This document shows positions 35,214 to 48,300 of a DNA stretch of 64,000 nucleotides, piece after piece (position 1 is the first letter of the stretch; every line of letters starts with the position of its first letter). The stretch is taken from the NCBI GenBank assembly GCA_007922225.1, contig ML680086.1:7138065-7202064 (forward strand), read 5' to 3'. Under the pieces are notes generated by a model. The model was given only the letters and a program-made list of their open reading frames with translations, was not told the origin of the DNA and made no database searches. The position numbers were made by a program, and so were the translations under genes. This stretch comes from Emydura subglobosa (lineage: Eukaryota > Chordata > Testudines > Chelidae).

Positions 35214-38200
35214 TTGCCTACGGGAATGGCTATGGCAAAGCAGGACTTGTCACTGGCACTCTGGAAGCTACAGCCTTAACCACAAAGCCACCCTTCCTGC
35301 CTGGGCTGTTCTCTGTCCCCCGCATGGGTAGTGGCCATGTCAGTGTCCCCACACTTCCCAGGGGGATCACTCCCTGGCCTATGCTCTGCTAAGGCTGCCA
35401 AAAAGGGGACCAGCTAGTGCTAGTTGCGCTGGGGAGATCCAGTCGTGAAGCAGACGGACTCAGCAAGACAGTGTGTGACAGGGTGAACGTAGCAGCTGAG
35501 TCCCAGCATTTGACTGCCCCAAACCACAGGGATGTCTGGCTCCCGGGGACAAGTCTGGGGCCGTCTCTCCCGCTCCCAGTGTCCTCGTTATGGGACTGGG
35601 GCCTGTGACACCCCCAAACAGTTTGTGTGTCTGAGAGGTACTCCTGGGAGTGAGGGCTGCAGGAAGCTGATTGTGTCTGTCTGTCTGTCTGGAGTAGGGC
35701 TGCTCAGTGCAGGCACCGTGCTGCCATCTGTGCGAGGCGCCAAGTGGAGCAAAGTCAGTGCTGCCCTCCACCACGTGCAGCCTTTGGCCCTGGCGCACCA
35801 GCCAGCCTGCTCCCTGCCAGTGCGCCAGCAGGGCAAAGCTAGAGGCACAGCACATCCTGCCCATTCCCTGGGGCAGCATGGGGGTAGATGGCCCTGGGTC
35901 TGCTGAGGAGCCCTGCTGTCATTCGAGGGCTGAGGGCCGGCAGCTGCAGCGCACCGTCGCGTGCCCACCTCTGAGCTTTGCCTGCTCCTGCTGTTGCTGA
36001 CCGTTGGGTGTTGTGCTGTTCATGGGGGCGGCGTAGTGATTTCCACGTGACTGATAAAGCCAGGTCGGTGCTTGAGAGCAGCCTGCAGTCACACACCGTC
36101 CGGCGGCCCCACGGGGAGGGGGAACACCAAGGCAAACCGCATCTCCTGACGGACTGGGCCGCGCCCGCAAAGCCACCGGCAGCGTTTCAGCCTCAGAATG
36201 GGGCCCTCAGCGCGCTGCATTCTGGGGACTGCCTTGCTAGGCCTCCTCTCATAAATGGCCCTTGACCACTGTGTCAATGGTGCGCTCACCACCTGGGTGA
36301 GGGAGAAGGCCATCCAGTCACCTCAGCGGGATGTCACCCTATTCGTGCAGCACCTCCCCACTGTAGGGCCCTGGCCTTTGGCCCGCGGGCCTCATCAGGA
36401 CAAAGACCCACAAGCATGTGAAATGAGGCGCTGAGAGGAGTGTGTTGCACTGTCTCACAAGCCAGGTTGGCAGCCGGTTCCGAGGCAGAGGTGAATGCAA
36501 GCCAGAAAACTGAGCTGTGGATTGCAAACCCCGTGTTCGGGGGGCCCGAGCCACTCCAGAGATAGAGATCATCTTCAGACCTGGCTCTGGCCTGTGACCA
36601 GCCCCTCAGTTCGGGGGTGTGGAAGTTGTAGCTTGGGTCCAAGCCCACTTGCGTTTGCATGTGGGCGCAGCTGTAGCCTGCCTAGCCACAGGAGGAACTA
36701 GCATGATCCGCAGCTCCACAATCACAGGCGCAAAGGCCCGAGCCTCTGTTCATTGGTCCTCGCCCTCCGCGGAGACAATCACCAACGGTGCACCCATTCA
36801 CTCTGCGCTGCAGCCCGGCCTCCTTTCCTGGCGGCCCTTGGGCAGCTCTCAGCTCCTACCAGCCCAGCTCAGCTTTGCAGCACTGTGAGCCCCACTGCCC
36901 CAGGGACTCTCGTCCCTGGTTTAACATGCCAAGAGCCATTCACACAGTGCTGGGCTGGCACTTTGCCCTGATGAGGCTCAGGCATGGAGCAGGCCGGCTG
37001 TCTCTCCTGGGCTGGAGAACCTGGGCTCGGTCAGCAGGAAGAGCAGCAGGACCCTGACAGGGCGGCAGCGCTGGAGGCGCAGCAGGGAGATGCCCTGGAG
37101 CCCTGGCTCTTGTGACTTCACTGGCATCGACTCCCTCTCTGCCAGTGGGGACAAGCTCGCGCTCGGCGGGGCTGTGTTCCCTGGCTGTGCCCTCTCCGCT
37201 CGCCTGCCCGGAGCAGCTGTGTGGTCACAATCACAAGGACGCGCTGCTGAGTCAGCCCTGGCGTGCACACTGGTGTGGGGCCAGGGAGCGGGGAGGCCCT
37301 GCCATGGCTGGGCGGGAGGTGGCCATACCACAAGCTGAGAGGTAGGCAAGAGATTTTACAGCGGTCGAAGTCCAGCAGCCATAAGTGGCCTGTTCTCCCT
37401 TGCTCCTTCCATTACAGCTGTCACTGAAACGGCCACAGCAGGAATGGGCCCTTGAGAAGCTTAGCGAGGCAAGGCCTGTGGGACAAATGTAACACTCCTG
37501 GCGCAAATGTCCCAGCTTCAGAAATGACAGCCGCTCTCTGCCTCCAGCTCACTGGCAATTTGTAAAGCAACTGGGTTTGCTGCGGGGACTTCACACACGG
37601 AAACATTCGCGCTGCAATGCACACGCTCATCTCCTGAACCAGCGCGCGTGGAGGGAGGGCAGCGTAGGCTGCTAAGGACAGCGATGTAATGAAAGCCTTT
37701 CGTCCAGGTGGTGAGCTCAGCCCTGCCCAAACACCTGCATCTACCATGTGAAGGCATCACGTCACCCTCCTACTAAAGGGCAGTTCGCTCTGGGGTGGAA
37801 CACAGCAGCACACGGGAAGATTAGACCAGGCCACAGTGGCCATTTGAAACCATAGGGGACATTTTAAGGAACCTGAATCTAATTAGCCACGTTTACATTG
37901 TGCCCAGCACTATGAGACTGACATCCCAGCTCTCATGCCATAGGAGCATTAGTTATCACAGGCAGGCAGGTTCTGGCCTGCTGGAAAGACACATCTTCCA
38001 GCAGCATTGCATCCCCCAGACCCACAATGGTGCATTGGTTCAGTAGTAATAAGCTGTAGGATTTACACAGCGTCTGTAGCAAATGCTCTGATTTGCCGAT
38101 GTAGGAGAGCGTGAACAGTATGAGCAAACACGGCAGGCAACAGGTTTTCACAGAGCCGTTGATTTTTCTGTCTGCCGGATAACTGTGATTCAATAGCCAT

Positions 38201-40040
38201 TATTGTCTTCCAAGAGCTAGCTCTGAGCTGGGTTCATGTGTATTGCAAACAAAGGAGTTAACAAGCTGCAAAACACTAAAGTGTAGCTGAAGACATCAGG
38301 ATAAGAGATCGCTTGTGAGTCAGTGAGAGACTAAGTAAGTCTCTTTAGCACCTGGCTGTCTGTCCAAGCCAACGGTTCTAGTCTGTCTGCAGGTTTGTCT
38401 GGAATGCCGCACATTCCCAAAGCTCGGCAGAAGTACCGGCCAGGCTTCCTCATTCCCCAGAGATGTTACCACAATGGCAGAAACACACAGTTGTGTCCAC
38501 AACCAAGGGCTCCCGGGAAAGCAAGTCAATGCAATTCACACAGCACGTGCACTGCAGGACTGAGAGCTATTTGGAAACCAGACCCAGGATGATAGTTCCC
38601 AGTTTGGAAGCCCACGGTTAGTTTTGTAACAGCCACAAGCGCTGCAGCGTCTTGCGCATGTGTGGGTATTGAACAGGACAGCTTGGAGCGAGGCGAGGAG
38701 GCGAATGCATGTTTACCAAAGAAGGAAATACACATGCAAATATGCACGCCACCGCACAGCCACGCCCACCCACAGCTGTACACACAGACACGGCCCAAAA
38801 CACACGCACAATTACTTGCACTGACACACACATACAAATGGCCAGAGCAGGAGTAGCAGGGTAAGTACATGTTTGAACAAAGCCTGTGCTAAGGACAGGC
38901 ATTCTGCACCCCAGAGACCAGAGATGGCAAAGGGCTTTCAGGCTATTCAGTCTATCGCCAGAACAATGCTGCAGGACATGCCCTACCTGGGAGGGCCTTG
39001 GACCAGTGTAGTTCTGAGCATCACAAGCAAGCGGGGTCCCATTGCTTTTCCTGCGAGATCGGCCTTGTCTCTGCCATGTGGCCCAATCCCTTGTGTAGCT
39101 GCTGGGCCTGGCTGGGTTTTGTGCATCCCTGGGGGCGATACGGGAGTGGGGGTGCGTCAGACGTTCCTCTGGCGCTGTGGGATCTTGCGATGGGCACAGA
39201 GCGCTGCACAAGGCTTGCCGGGAACACGCCAAGGTCAAACACTAAGAGACGCTGCGCTGGCCAGTGCGAGTCAGTGCTGCAGGGCTGGAGGCTTAGGGCG
39301 CTGCCCGGGCCTGGCTGGCTCGCTACAGCAGCGTTTTGCTGCTGTTCCCAGAATCGTGGCAGGGCTGGGTTTTTCGCTGGCCTCCAGGAGCCCTGTGTGC
39401 AGCCACTGTGTCAATCTGCCCTTTGCAGAGAGAGCCCAGATGCCTGGAGCCCTGTCTGGGTCAGCTCCATTCATTCGCGCTTTGCGGAGAGGAAGACAGG
39501 GACTCCCCAGGAACCGGCTCTGTGTGACCTTACTGTAAAGTTGGGCGATGGGAGTGGACGGCAGTGCTGGCCAGGGACTGGAGCCAGAACCCTCTTATTG
39601 CTGCGTGCGTGGTTTTCAATGGGGCTCTCCTAGCCAGCGCCAGCACCAGCCCCAATGCCCCTAGCACTCAGCTAATCCCCCTGCAGCATGCCAGTGGCTA
39701 GTCCCAGTGCCCAACGCTATACTCAGCGCCCTAGCCATGGCCTGCCTCAGCCGTTACGCTCAGTACCCACCCCATATCCTACACACACCCCAAATCCGCA
39801 GCTAAAAAGACACTTGAAAGCTTCAAATTTAGGCTCTGTCAGCACACATGCCTTTGCCTGTGCTGCCATAGGTACCAGCCCAGCTAGAGAAGGGCCACGG
39901 CGCACACTGGAAGGGTCCATGCGGATGAAACACATTCCTTCTGCGTCTGTTATTCAAACAAGGAATGGGTCAAAATTACTCACAAGAGACAACCCCAAAT
40001 CTAAGTACGGCCAGTAAATGCCGTGGGACTCAACGGCCGT
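35214..40040. other. GC-rich unassigned region
   Basis: GC-rich with many overlapping chance frames, the longest 221 and 211 residues at 38,873-39,633 in two plus frames. Neither has a recognisable domain. A (CTGT)n microsatellite is at about 35,677-35,691 and a CA-rich stretch at 38,728-38,835. No exon with splice support was found. Confidence 0.3.
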
Positions 40041-40049
40041 GTGGAACGG

Positions 40050-40055
40050 TTTATT
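40050..40055 (-). promoter_or_regulatory. Possible minus-strand polyadenylation signal
   Basis: TTTATT on the plus strand reads AATAAA on the minus strand, next to a locally AT-rich stretch (40,050-40,250) within GC-rich DNA. That is what a minus-strand 3' UTR end would look like, but no coding exon upstream was found. Confidence 0.2.
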
Positions 40056-40259
40056 CACAGACATGATAATTGGCATACACGGCTACAGTGCAAATACTTA
40101 ATTCAGGTATTTAATACAGGTATGGTCTTGTATATACAGAAACAGAATGATCGCTAAGTATGTGTGCTAAGCAATACGGCTGTTATTCTGTCTCAGGGCT
40201 GCTTTTGCGCTTCTTTTTATACCGCGGCTCTTCCTTTTTACTTTAATGTTTTAACCCCC

Positions 40260-43200
40260 CTGCTTCACAGCATAGAATAGCCAAGTCGCTAACCCCTGGC
40301 TCTGCCACCGAGCGCAGAGACACCATGCGGGGTCCTGGGAGGACATTGCATTTTGATGTTAGACTGCAAGGAATTTTGAAAGACAAAGACCAACCCTGCA
40401 AGAGAGAATACAATTTAGTTCCACCTAGAAGTTGGAACTCAGCCCCATTTCAGTCAGTTGGGGGGGCAGCAGTGGCATCTGGGGGGCTGCAGTGCTTTCA
40501 CGGGCAGGGGACAGTGCTGGTTGTGCACGGGAGTTCACATTCTACATGCCATTGAGTTGTTTTACAGAGGCCATTGTAGCCTGACCAGTCTGCAGCAGAT
40601 GCAGGGCAGGGTCGTTCTGACGGAGGCATGCTACAGAGGGCCTAATGTCCTTTCAACGCCACAGAGGAGCCCAGGCCACACAGCTCTGCCTGCCCTTCAG
40701 AAACAGATCACCCAGACACTCCACGCTGATACTTGGCTCTGCCTGAAGACATGGCTCCCCCAGGACTAGCTGCTATTCTGCTTCTCTACAGGATCCGAAG
40801 TCCAGCCTAGCGTCAAAGTCCAAGGCAGACGATGAGAGCCAAGATCTGCCTTGTGGATCCGAGAGCAGAATTTTGCCTTTCGGCCACCATTCTGCTGGTA
40901 CTGAGCCCCTCTCAGCGCCCATGGATGTTGAAGAGAACAGAGGGTGCTCAGCAGCTTGCAGGATCAGTACACGCAGTGCCTGGAGAGAGAAGACACTCCA
41001 GCAGCAATGTAGCTCAGAACCGCTCCAGCTGGCTGATGGTTATTGCTCTGACTGTACTAAACAACCAGGATCTCTGGCTGGAGTGGGTATTAGCCAGACA
41101 CAAAAAATCCTGCCAACAGCCCTACAACCCCCTCTGCCACATTTAATGGTATGCGAGCTGATGTGTGTTACTCATTGCCGCATTCATGCTACCTGACGCT
41201 TTACAGCTTTCCCACTCCCGTCCTGTCAAGCGCAGTTAGGGCTGGGAACGAAGCAGAGGGCAGGCGTAGAAACTAGAAACACTTACACTGCTGTTCAGGG
41301 AGCTGTCGCGCCCAGATCACTTGGAATTCAGCAAACTCGATGAGCAAAAGCCAGGCTGGCCCTGCAGCCCTGGGGATTAGCAGGGGTCATGTAAAGCAGA
41401 TGCAGTCTTCATGCAAAGGAGGTGCTGTAGACCGAGGTGCAGGGAACAGGTCGTGCTCACTGTCCCGACATACCCATGGGGTTAGGGCTACTGCTCACAC
41501 CCATCTGGCTTACAGGAAGCTACAGCAGTTCAGCTGGGTTGGCTTTGCCAGGAACCTCATCTAAGAAACGCCTTGAGCCTTGGCCGGATCCCAGGAATTG
41601 CTGAGGGTGTAAGGGGGCACCGTGGCAGGGACGAGGGACTCCTTGTGTGGGCTCAGTGCTGGGCAAAGACAGCTCTGCTATGTGAGGCCTACCTGCAGCT
41701 GGGAGCTCCCCGTCCTCCTCTGCTCACCCAGGAGCCCAGCCCCGCCTCCCCTTGCTGCTGGCCAGGAACGGGCAGCTCTGAGACCACAGGAGCCAGGGCA
41801 GGGCAGGGGTGTGAATCCCAGAGCTGAGCTAGTCACCAGGCATCTCTGTACCCGCTTTGGGGGGGAGCGACACATGCCAGAGAGAGGGTGGCAGGATCAC
41901 TGCAGTGGGGGAGTCTTTCCTTCCAGAGTCCCATGGATACAAACAGCCGCTGGCTTCCAACCATTAACGGGATGCTGTCAGGGTAAACCTCACAAGACAA
42001 ATTCTCTGCAGGTGATGCTCCCTGGAAGCCAGCCTCTCTGATACCAGTGGAATTATGTAAGCCAAGAACTGAGCTCTGCATGGCACTGACCCAGGAAGAC
42101 TGTCCTGGCCTCTCTTTATAACCCATCCCAGGTAATTCACACCTCCACACATTGCTTTTCTCTTTGCCAACACCTTTGGTTTCTTTATTCCCTGCTTTTC
42201 TCAGTGAGACGATGCTCGTCAATGGCATCTGTTTTCAGGTCTTATGATGCACTAGCACATCGTACTGCTGGGCACTGGGCTCTTTGTGGATAGTATTGTT
42301 TTATTGGCATTAGATTCTTGCTGTTTCTGGCAGACCATTCTATTTGACGCCCATTGTCCCAAGAACACCGGGATGTAAAGTCAACCTTCAATCCCCCCTT
42401 CCTTCTGTGCAGAAGTTGACCCTTTGAAAGGGACACAAAATTTAAATGTGTATTGAGAGCGAGGGGAGAATGGCTCTTAGCATCATGAATAAAGGTGACC
42501 TTGGGAATTCCAGCCTGTGAACACAGTACTTTGATTTTACCCCAGGAAATTCCATTGCTAAGCAAGGGAGCAGGCTTTCTGTGCTCTGCTTCTTGATGGC
42601 TAGAGCAGAGTATTTTATGGAGTACTTCTAGGGAATGAGGAAATTCTACCTGTGACCAGCTCAGTGCAGCTCCTACTAGCCCAGCCAGATGGAGAGACTC
42701 AGCAGTGCCAGGCCACGGGGCTCTTGGTATAAGCCTTACTCAGAGTCACTTGTAGGACTTTCACCCGGAGAGTGTTTGCTGCTGGCTGGAAGGGGCGGGG
42801 GTTAGTTTGCACAGGTCCATGCCACGGACACAACAAAAGCAATTGTAACCATGAGCTTGTCAGTTACCTTAGAACTGGAGTTTCTTACTTTTGCTGGTAG
42901 ATTGCGAAGGTGATTAAAATGACAAATAAAGGAGATGACCCAAAGCCACCTGTGCCACGTGCTTTATGAAATAAACAAAGGGCCCGCTCCTGCACCCTTT
43001 ATTGCAATAGTTTTGCTATTGAATTCAATGGAAGCTGGATTGGCCTTATGAAAACAATGCAGGGCTGGTTGGTTCTAGACTCCCCACTCCCAGAGGTGTC
43101 TGGATGATCCTCGAGACAGAATTAATGCTGCCCTTAAATAGTAGTTGCCGTTCTGTTCACACCGGCTGAGTTGTGAGTGCTTTGCAAAGGCTGCGTCGCT

Positions 43201-43490
43201 CTTGCACTGACAGCAGTGCAAGAGGCATTGACATGTTCTATACAATAGGCATTCTCCTTGCTCCAAACTGCAGCTGTTCTTTTGGCGGCACAAGAACTTT
43301 CAGTGTAAACTAGAAACACCCGGGTGGGGCTTTCCAGACACCCCGGCCTCCCGCCTATGAAATGTATCACCACCTGGACTCATCCTGGCCCTGCCACACC
43401 TGGGGCTTGAGTCCCCACCGCTTTGTGTGACTGTCATCATCTTGGCTAACACCCAAGAGCCGGAAGCAGGGACCCGCCGGGCTAAACACC
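40260..43490. other. Unassigned non-coding stretch
   Basis: A minus-strand AATAAA (plus-strand TTTATT at 42,998-43,003) is the first one met downstream of the NECAB3 stop, so part of this region could be NECAB3 3' UTR if that is about 2.4 kb long. No exon seen. Confidence 0.3.
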
Positions 43491-43494
43491 TTTA

Positions 43495-43625
43495 GCTGGA
43501 ACTTAAAGCTAAGTCTTTGCAATTGGAGGCTGTCACAATTCACAGGGTGTTGCTGGCCTGTGATATAGAGGCAGCCAGAGTAGATGACTTGCTTGATCCC
43601 TTCTGACCTTAAACTCTATGATGCT
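43495..43625 (+). mobile_element. CR1 3'-end fragment
   Basis: 'gatgacttgcttgatccctt' followed by 'ctgaccttaaactctatgat' is a typical CR1 3' end. Confidence 0.6.
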
Positions 43626-45361
43626 GGGGATTGGTCCAGAGAGGAACCTGTAACCCACCTATGCCCTTTCTGCTGTCATTTGCACGTGTGCACAGTGCGT
43701 GGAATGCCACTGCTGGTGGGCGTGAGAGGCAAATGCTGGGTTGGTAGGACTTGACACCCGCTTGCTACATGTGACTGACTGCATGAGGCGTGAAATGCCT
43801 CTGCCTCCAGGGAGCAGTGTGTCCTGAGCCCGCATTGAGGGAGATTTCCCATTCACACCCGGGGAGCTGTCAGAAGATTAATCAAATAACAATACTCCTG
43901 GTCGGTTTCTCACCTATGGTAACATCTATTGATGTCACTCTGACCAGGGGGTGAGCGGAGGTGCCCGGGTTTTGGCTTCAGCGATTTAAAGGACCATGAG
44001 ATTGGAAATGCAGGAAAATACTTCCTAACTAGCAGTGGCATTAGGGGATAGATTGCCAGGCTGGGAGGCTGAGGTCCTCCAGGCAGCCGCTGGTGTAGTT
44101 ATAATGTGGCTGGGCAGTGTGACCTGCCACACATAGCACCTTGCCCATGGATTTGAATTTCAAGCCCGTGGCCTCCCTGCTAGCAGGGAGCGGGGAGCTC
44201 GGCCTCCAAGGCCTATTCAGTTGTTGGCAGCTCTGCTGGGATGGCCAATGGGGAGGCCAACCAGTGCCAGTTGTGTTGTGGGGCATACCTACATGGGGGC
44301 GGGGGACGGGGTTGCTTTGGGGACGTAGACGTTCGGAAGTGAGTCCATCCAACTCCACACTACAGCATTAAGCCAGCGCTGGCAGTTAGTTATAACTGCT
44401 CCAAGATTAAGGTGAGTCCACAACCAGCCACAGTCTTAAAGGGGCCACGCTGGGGCCGGGAGGACTAAGATTACAGCTAATGGGTGCTGCCGGCCAGCCT
44501 GGGGGCACACTCTGCCATCCTTCTGCTCCCCCTGCCTGCCGCATTGCTGTGCAGAGGCAGAGAGACTGGAGCAAACGGCTTGTCAAGATACTTTAGATCG
44601 GTTGTGGGACCTTTGCAGAGATTTGGATCCGGCCATCCAACACTGATCCCCAGAGGATCACTGGGTTCACTGACCCCTCCCAGAGCACAGATGATCACCC
44701 CACCTCCCCCACTGCTCTCCCCCAAAGGGCCCGTAGTGCAGTGGCTGGACACAGCTTAATCCAGAATCCCTCGCAGCCTTGCCATGAATTCAGCACCAGG
44801 TGGGTGCCAGAGGACAATAAAGGGCTCTTGTCCTCCATGCCCCATCCCGCCCCTCCCCCGGCAACCCGGATCAGGCTCTGCATTGCCGTCTCTGCAGCAC
44901 GCCCAGCCCCACAGGTCAGGCCAACCTGCATTCTGCTCCCCTGCATGTCATCACACGACACTCGCCCTCACGCCAGCTCGAGCTCAAGTATCTTGGTACC
45001 CGCTCCACCCACATGGCGGTTGTGCTTCCCCGTCATTCTTCGAAGATGGTACATTCTGGGGTGGAGTCTCATAGCTGGAAAGGCTGATTGGCTGGCAGCA
45101 ATGTGACATCGCGGTGGAAAGTCACATTATGAGGGGAAAGGGATAAAATACTCCCAGGAAGGACAGCCTGGTGCAGCCGGGAAATGCCTGCAAGAGCAGG
45201 GCAGCCCCATGTGCAGGAGGCCAGGCCTGAGAGGACACTACAAGCGACAGGAAAGGGGAGACTATGGACATGCTCGGAGGGTGGGGGAGGAGCCAGGGTC
45301 GGGAGTGAGGATTCCTGGTCGGTCTGCGTGCCGGCTGCTTTTCGGAGAGGGCAGCAGAGGC
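43626..45361. other. Sequence downstream of the NECAB3 stop codon
   Basis: Immediately 3' of NECAB3 on the minus strand, so it should start with its 3' UTR. No AATAAA on the minus strand was noticed between 43,003 and 45,361. A repeat-like purine-rich stretch lies at 45,110-45,300. Confidence 0.3.
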
Positions 45362-45390
45362 TCAGTTATTGTTCATGATCCACCAGGAGG
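45362..45390 (-). CDS. NECAB3: NECAB3 terminal coding exon
   Basis: Acceptor 'gctttctcag' before 45,390. Two bases complete an Ala codon, then SWWIMNNN and TGA (45,362-45,364). This is the conserved C-terminus of NECAB proteins. Confidence 0.93.
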
Positions 45391-48300
45391 CTGAGAAAGC
45401 AAAGAGGGAAAGTGCATGAGCCACAAATAGCTAAAGGGGACACTAGTCTGTGGTGTAGCACACAGGGGAAAGACAGCACTGGGAGAAGGGCAAGCTGGAC
45501 CCCAGAAACTTCCCCCATGGCCTTGGGCAAGTGGCTGACCCTGTCTGGGCCTCAGTTCCCCTTCTGTAAAATGGGTATAATACCCAGGGTGTAGGGATTA
45601 ATTCACTAATAGTAGTAAGTGCTTTGAGTGCCTTGGGTGATCAGGGCAGGGTAAGGTGGCTGTGGGGCAGGTGTGAGCCCCTCTGCTCACACTCACCCCA
45701 GGGCACACTGCCCCCTGGCTGCAGACATGGGAACCTCATGCCCATCACTGCTCTGGCAAGAAGCTGAGGCCACAGCCCAGCCCTGAGGCTTCCTTCTGGC
45801 TAAATGCCACCAAAGTCACGGAGAGTTGCCTGTGCAAGGACTTGAGGATCAGGCCCAACTGGGTTTCCAACCCCCTGGGTTGTTTCCTCCCCGCCACTAA
45901 ACAAGGCAGAAATATTGGGACTAAAACTCCTTGAGCCGGAGTCCAGAACCAGCTCTCAGCCTCGCCCAGCATGTGGAGCTGCATCAGCTTGACACATGGA
46001 CTCTTAGCTTAGCGACAGCCTCTCCCCACCAAGAACAGCAGATGTGCAAAAGGCAACCTCTCCCCTCCAGAGCAGCACTGGGTGCCCCCAGCAGAGCCAG
46101 GCTTCTGGGCCCTACTTGGAGAGGCCACCTGCTGCCACCATCTCCCCCAGGTCTGTTCTCTCGATGGCCCTGCTGGACGTCAGCCTCCTGGTTTACAGCT
46201 GACTCTCAATGACAGCTCCTAATCACCGCGCCAGCTGTGCCTTCCCCATAGGACAGCGGGGCATGCAGAGCCCTGTGGCAGCTGGCACCAGGAGCAGTGC
46301 AATGGCACTCCAAATCCCAGCCCTCTTAGAGGGAGATGGGTGACAGCGGGGGGCTGCGTCAGCTGGACTGGAGCAAGGAGGAGGTCAAGAATATAAACCA
46401 GCTTAGCCCCAACCTGAGCTCAACTTTGGGTGGGGCTCAGGGGTGATGGATGACCTGGGCTGGGGCTTGTTTTACCTGCCCCTACTTAAGGCTGGCTGAC
46501 ACTCTCAGCTCACCCCGTTGGCTGGATTGCCATTGCACATTTCCAGAAGGCCTGGGCTCCCGGCTAAGTCTGCATTAAAGTGCCTTAAAATGATATTTAG
46601 GCTCAAATATGAGCACTTGCCCCTCGGCCTAACTGACTTGTGCCCCTTACCCAGAACTGGGAACAGAAAAGTGTGATCACAATCTATGTCCACAAATAGG
46701 CGGGAGGTACCCACTAGGGCCACATCTCTGAATATCAGGCTGGGGGCAGGGTGGGATTTCAGGTTTAACAAAAGGAGGCAGCAATTTAAGACAAGAGCCA
46801 GGCTGCTGGCAGAAGGATTTCCCACCTGCTTAGATATTCGTGACCCAGGAAAGGTCAATCAACTCCACCTTAAAGCTGACCAAAATTGCACCCACCCTGC
46901 AGTGTGTATCGAGCTTATCTCCTTTTGTAATAGCACCAGCTGTTCATGAATCATACTCCTCATTGATGTAGCTCTTTACAAACCCTAACTAATTCATTAA
47001 TCCTGCTCATCTTTCTCTTTCTCTCACCTACTTCCTTGCAGTTTACAGAATAAATGTCGCAAGAGCTGCCGTGTTAGCCTCAGGGTTCTGGCCAAATTCA
47101 AATTTGAAGAGTTACATTTTGTCTCCCTAAATTCCCTCTGCAACTACATTTACATCCACACTTCCTGTTTTAAACTGTTGCTCTGTGCTGTTAAACAGCT
47201 ACTGCATTCCACCCCAGAGCTGGCTGCACTGCAGTGGTGGGTGAATGGATTTCTACAGTACTATGTGGGTGTACAGGGTATAGAATGACTTCAGTGGGCA
47301 TTATTCCTGAGTAAAGACTGCAGGATGGAGTCCACAGTTTGCAATTCCTGTTAGCTGCTCAACTCAATAAGCTTCTGCTGAAGAGGACCCCCCACCTGGG
47401 AAGAGCATGGTGGTCATGAGCTCTGGAGACTCCAACAAGTCACTGATGGCCCATTGGAACGTCTTGCTGCAACTGGACTGCAAGTGACTGCAAAGCAATG
47501 TGGAGAGTTATGTGTCAGTGCCAATAGGATTGTGTCAGAGCTCGCCCGCACATTGCTATACTGGGGTGAGGTGGGGGGAGCTGGATTATGACAGCTGTAG
47601 TGTGGGTGTGCAAGAAAGAAAGAATGTGTGTGGACCCTTGCCACCTCTACGCACACCCAGAGCCCAAGCATAATTTTTTCAGGTCCAGTACAAACTTGTA
47701 ACACGGGCCCCCTCCCACTCACATATCCATTGGGGTTGCAGCCTGGGCCAGGAACTCCAGGGCCTTCAGGTCCCAGTAAAGTGTACCCTTCCCCCGCCCC
47801 CATGTGGGGGCCCTGTGCATACCCACAAGAGGGCCTGGGTGGGGGGGCAGTCCTGGCATTCCCAGAGCAGAAGGCCTTCTGTCCTGAATGCACTGCTAAT
47901 GCACCCATCCACACATGGTGGTGGTTAGCACATCTTCAGAATGCAAGTGCCCCCTTGTGGTCATTTGATCCTACCGCCCTGTGCAGACAGGTGTACATTA
48001 CTAGACAGGTCATATCAGGGAGGTGGCAGTCACTGGCAGGGGCAGGAAGAAGTGAAAAAGGGTGAGTGTCCTGAAAAGAAATCCCGCCTTGTTTCTTTCA
48101 CAAGGACTGCGTGGGATGCCACCTTCCCCAACTCTGGCCACCTACAGCCATGAATTGCAATTAGCCTCCAACCTTCTCCACGAAGTCACGTCCTGCCAGA
48201 ACTCGTAGAGGATGAAGCAGGCCTCGCTCATAAGCTTGCAGGAAGACACACTGCAGAGACAATAATGAATGCTCTCAGTACATCAGTACCTGGGATAAAT

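Noticed and set aside
38873..39633. Two overlapping plus-strand open frames of 221 and 211 residues
   Set aside because: They occupy the same DNA in two frames, lie in GC-rich sequence where stops are rare, and show no domain, leader or splice context.
42966..42976. Plus-strand AATAAA as a gene end near 42,970
   Set aside because: No plus-strand exon or UTR-like context precedes it; single hexamers are common by chance.
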